Below are positions 7,532-9,417 of a stretch of 9,417 nucleotides of DNA, one piece after another. Source of the DNA: an uncultured Prevotella sp. (GTDB taxonomy: Bacteria > Bacteroidota > Bacteroidia > Bacteroidales > Bacteroidaceae); contig CAJPTO010000112.1 in the NCBI GenBank assembly GCA_905373605.1, positions 1-9,417 on the forward strand, given 5' to 3'. Under the pieces are notes generated by a model. That model worked only from the letters and a program-made list of their open reading frames with translations, searched no databases and was not told where the DNA came from. A program made the translations under genes and the position numbers. The stretch's first letter is position 1. Each line of letters begins with the position of its first letter.

Positions 7532-7660
7532 GCAATGAAACTACGTTGATGTTGGGCTTTATCGCTTGTTTGATGAGCCGAACAGCCTGCAACAAACTCA
7601 TAGAACAGACGAAAGCCGTAAAAGAAATGGCGCGCCTCTTCAACGAAAAACATCGCTCCC

Positions 7661-9070
7661 CTACCCTTTCAGCTTAAACGAATTGGCGATGCTTTCCACC
7701 TCGGCAGCAAAGAGATTGTCGGTTTTAAGCCGCGTTTCCACCTGCGCACAACTGTGCAACACGGTGCTATGGTCGCGCCCGCCCACCAGTTTTCCTATTC
7801 GGCTGGCCGGCATCTTGGTATACTTTTGTGCCAGATACATCGACACCTGTCGCGGCACCACCAAGTCGCGTTTGCGGCTTTTGCTGCTCACGGCCTGCAC
7901 GCTAACGTTGAAATGGTGGCACACCTTCTCAAGAATGTCGTCGATGGTAAGCGGCGTGTCGTCCACTTTCACAGCCCTTTTAATCACCCTTTCGGCCAAG
8001 CGCATGTCGATGTCGCTGTTATAGACAATAGAATAAGCCATCAAACTGTTTATCACGCCCTCCAAATCGCGCACGCTGCCGTTGGCCGTTTCGGCGATAA
8101 ACTGCGTCACGTCATCAGAGATTTTCAGTCCGTCGCGGCGCATCTTGGCGTTCAAGATGTCCACACAAAGCTGCACATTGGGCTTCTCCAGCTCGGCAAT
8201 AATGCCACACGAGAAGCGTGTGATGAGCCTGTCGCTCATCCCTTGCAATTCAACAGGTGGGCGGTCGCTGGCCAAGATGATGCGCTTGCCGTTGCGAAAC
8301 AGGTGGTTGAAGATGTGGAAAAACGTCTCTTGCGTCTTCTCGGCACTGGCCCAAGTCTGCACATCATCAACAATGAGCATGTCTATTGTTTGGTAAAACT
8401 TGATGAAATCGTTGGTGGCATTTTTCAATGTGGCGTTAACAAACTGCACCTGAAAGAGGTGTGCGCTGATGTACAGCACCCTTTTCTGTGGATAAAGCTG
8501 CTTGGTTTGCACGCCAATGGCATTCACCAGATGGGTTTTCCCACAGCCCGACGGGCCATAGATGAACATGGGGTTGAACTGATTGGTGTTGGGATGCTCG
8601 GCAATGGACAGGCCGACGGAGCGCGAAAGCTTGTTGCTGTCGCCCTCAATGTAATTGGAGAACGTTTGGTGCGGGTTCAGTTGTGGGTCCAGCTCTTGCT
8701 CCTTGGCCGGTTCTTCGGCAGCTTTTTGCTTCGATCCCCACGTCTTGGCAGCCTGCGTGGCGTGTGCTTCGGCTGGGTCGGCCTCAATGTCCTGCGTTTT
8801 CTTGTGCTCGCTGTCCACCACCACGCGATAAGTAAGCCGCACACGCTGTCCGAAAGCCGAGAGAAGCACGCGGCTAAGCATGTCGATATAATGTTCTTCG
8901 ATATATTCGTACACAAACGAACTTGGCACCCTTAGCACCAAAAGCTTCGTTTCATCATTAAACGATTCGAAGACAATGGGTTTGAACCAGGTGTCAAACT
9001 GTTGTGGCGAAACGCTTTGCGCAATGAGCGCAAGAGCTGTTTCCCAATGATTATCGGGAGTTACGTCCAT
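7661..9070 (-). CDS. dnaA: chromosomal replication initiator protein DnaA
   Basis: DnaA binds DnaA boxes at the replication origin, forms an ATP-dependent filament, melts the DNA and helps load the replicative helicase. From the ATG at 9070 the protein has 469 residues, close to the usual size. Domain I is residues 1-85 (WETALALIAQSVSPQQFDTWF), domain II is the variable charged linker of about 86-132, and the AAA+ domain III follows with Walker A GPSGCGKT (172-179), Walker B LIVDD (232-236), sensor 1 at ASD (267-269), the likely arginine finger R285 in RLITRF, and sensor 2 R334 in GSVRDLEG. Domain IV carries PRQVSMYLAQ and the DnaA signature GGRDHSTV (430-437). All key residues are present. 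An in-frame TTG at 9145 would extend it by 25 residues, but it overlaps the promoter, so 9070 is preferred. The gene stands alone on the minus strand, with no dnaN or other replication gene in view. Confidence 0.97.
   Translation of the reverse strand: MDVTPDNHWETALALIAQSVSPQQFDTWFKPIVFESFNDETKLLVLRVPSSFVYEYIEEHYIDMLSRVLLSAFGQRVRLTYRVVVDSEHKKTQDIEADPAEAHATQAAKTWGSKQKAAEEPAKEQELDPQLNPHQTFSNYIEGDSNKLSRSVGLSIAEHPNTNQFNPMFIYGPSGCGKTHLVNAIGVQTKQLYPQKRVLYISAHLFQVQFVNATLKNATNDFIKFYQTIDMLIVDDVQTWASAEKTQETFFHIFNHLFRNGKRIILASDRPPVELQGMSDRLITRFSCGIIAELEKPNVQLCVDILNAKMRRDGLKISDDVTQFIAETANGSVRDLEGVINSLMAYSIVYNSDIDMRLAERVIKRAVKVDDTPLTIDDILEKVCHHFNVSVQAVSSKSRKRDLVVPRQVSMYLAQKYTKMPASRIGKLVGGRDHSTVLHSCAQVETRLKTDNLFAAEVESIANSFKLKG
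8487..8495 (-). promoter_or_regulatory. perfect DnaA-box sequence inside dnaA
   Basis: The plus strand reads TGTGGATAA, the reverse complement of the consensus DnaA box TTATCCACA. It falls in codons for Leu-Tyr-Pro-Gln near residues 192-195 of DnaA, so it may be a coincidence of coding. I saw no cluster of further exact boxes around it. Confidence 0.25.
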
Positions 9071-9133
9071 TATATCTGTATACTGCTGTTGGTTTGTGGG
9101 CACATGGTGTGCCGCGGTCTTTGAAATATTATG

Positions 9134-9165
9134 CAAATATCGCAAAAAAAATTGGTATTGGCAAA
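9134..9165 (-). promoter_or_regulatory. Bacteroidota-type promoter of dnaA
   Basis: On the minus strand TTTG (9165-9162) is followed after 20 bases by GATATTTG (9141-9134), seven of eight positions or better against the -7 consensus TAnnTTTG with only its first T replaced. Transcription would start near 9127, giving about 57 bases of leader before the ATG at 9070. Confidence 0.55.
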
Positions 9166-9417
9166 TTGCAACGCGCTTTTGAAGAAGATTAAGGTTGTGA
9201 AAGGTATTGCAACTAATGGGAAGAAGAAGATAAAAAGAACAAGAAGAACAGCTTTACGGCAAAACAGACGAACACGGACAATGGAAGCGGCAAGGCAGAG
9301 AGCGCAATGTTTGCCCACAAACGGCCACATCATGTAACAAACAACTTCGATGCGGCACTTATAAGGCTGGTTCTAAAAATTGCCTTTGCTGTATTTTTAG
9401 CTTTTAGCTGAGCAGAT
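9166..9417. other. intergenic region upstream of dnaA, no gene recognised
   Basis: The possible reading frames here are short and of low complexity (Lys/Arg-rich), without family character. The region contains a purine-rich tract on the plus strand at 9218-9250 with repeated GAAGAA units, the palindrome CTTATAAG near 9358-9365, and two tandem copies of TTTTAGC at 9395-9408 near the window edge. Confidence 0.55.

Noticed and set aside
7359..7643. 94-residue minus-strand frame downstream of dnaA
   Set aside because: It runs straight through the bidirectional terminator hairpin and has no family-like features, so it is unlikely to be translated.
7754..8935. 393-residue open frame on the plus strand opposite dnaA
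   Set aside because: It is a shadow of the GC-biased codon positions of dnaA; composition is rich in His and Val with no family character, and dnaA is certain.
9131..9337. 68-residue Lys/Arg-rich plus-strand frame upstream of dnaA
   Set aside because: It begins inside the dnaA promoter and reflects the purine-rich tract; it resembles low-complexity translation and not a protein.

Overview
The window most likely comes from a Prevotella-type member of the Bacteroidales. Three things point there: an outer-membrane barrel of the Bacteroidota TonB-dependent receptor class, a DnaA whose AAA+ core has the phylum's wording, and promoters of the Bacteroidota form (TTG about 20 bases upstream of TAnnTTTG) instead of -35/-10 boxes. 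Base composition is moderate and coding density is ordinary apart from two long intergenic stretches. The genus is inference; no rRNA or other definitive marker is present.

Layout. Bases 1-301 are mostly non-coding, perhaps with the tail of an upstream gene, and carry a good promoter. Bases 302-3717 (+) hold a two-gene unit 23 bases apart: a TonB-dependent-receptor-like barrel with a shortened N-terminus, then a secreted CE1-type esterase with an N-terminal E-set domain. A strong hairpin terminator closes it at 3783-3828. Bases 4181-6797 (+) hold a LacI-family regulator with an unusual C-terminal tail and a GPH/SLC45-type sugar:cation symporter, closed by a perfect 14-bp hairpin at 6878-6912. 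Bases 6913-7660 carry no convincing gene but contain a near-perfect 22-base palindrome, a spaced 11-base direct repeat and a bidirectional terminator. dnaA lies on the minus strand, starting at 9070 and ending at 7661, with its own promoter at 9134-9165. Bases 9166-9417 look non-coding.

How the parts fit. The barrel and esterase probably act together at the cell surface or in the periplasm on an esterified ligand, either a decorated glycan or an ester-linked siderophore; the sequence does not say which. The LacI protein probably senses a sugar or its phosphate and controls the adjacent inner-membrane symporter. No glycoside hydrolase, phosphorylase or SusD-like protein is present. dnaA is a housekeeping gene that converges on the sugar unit.

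I found no clearly new multi-gene defence, mobile or biosynthetic system. The points most worth checking are the SusD-less barrel/esterase pair, the LacI tail, the intergenic palindrome, and the corrected starts of lacI and dnaA, both supported by promoter positions.
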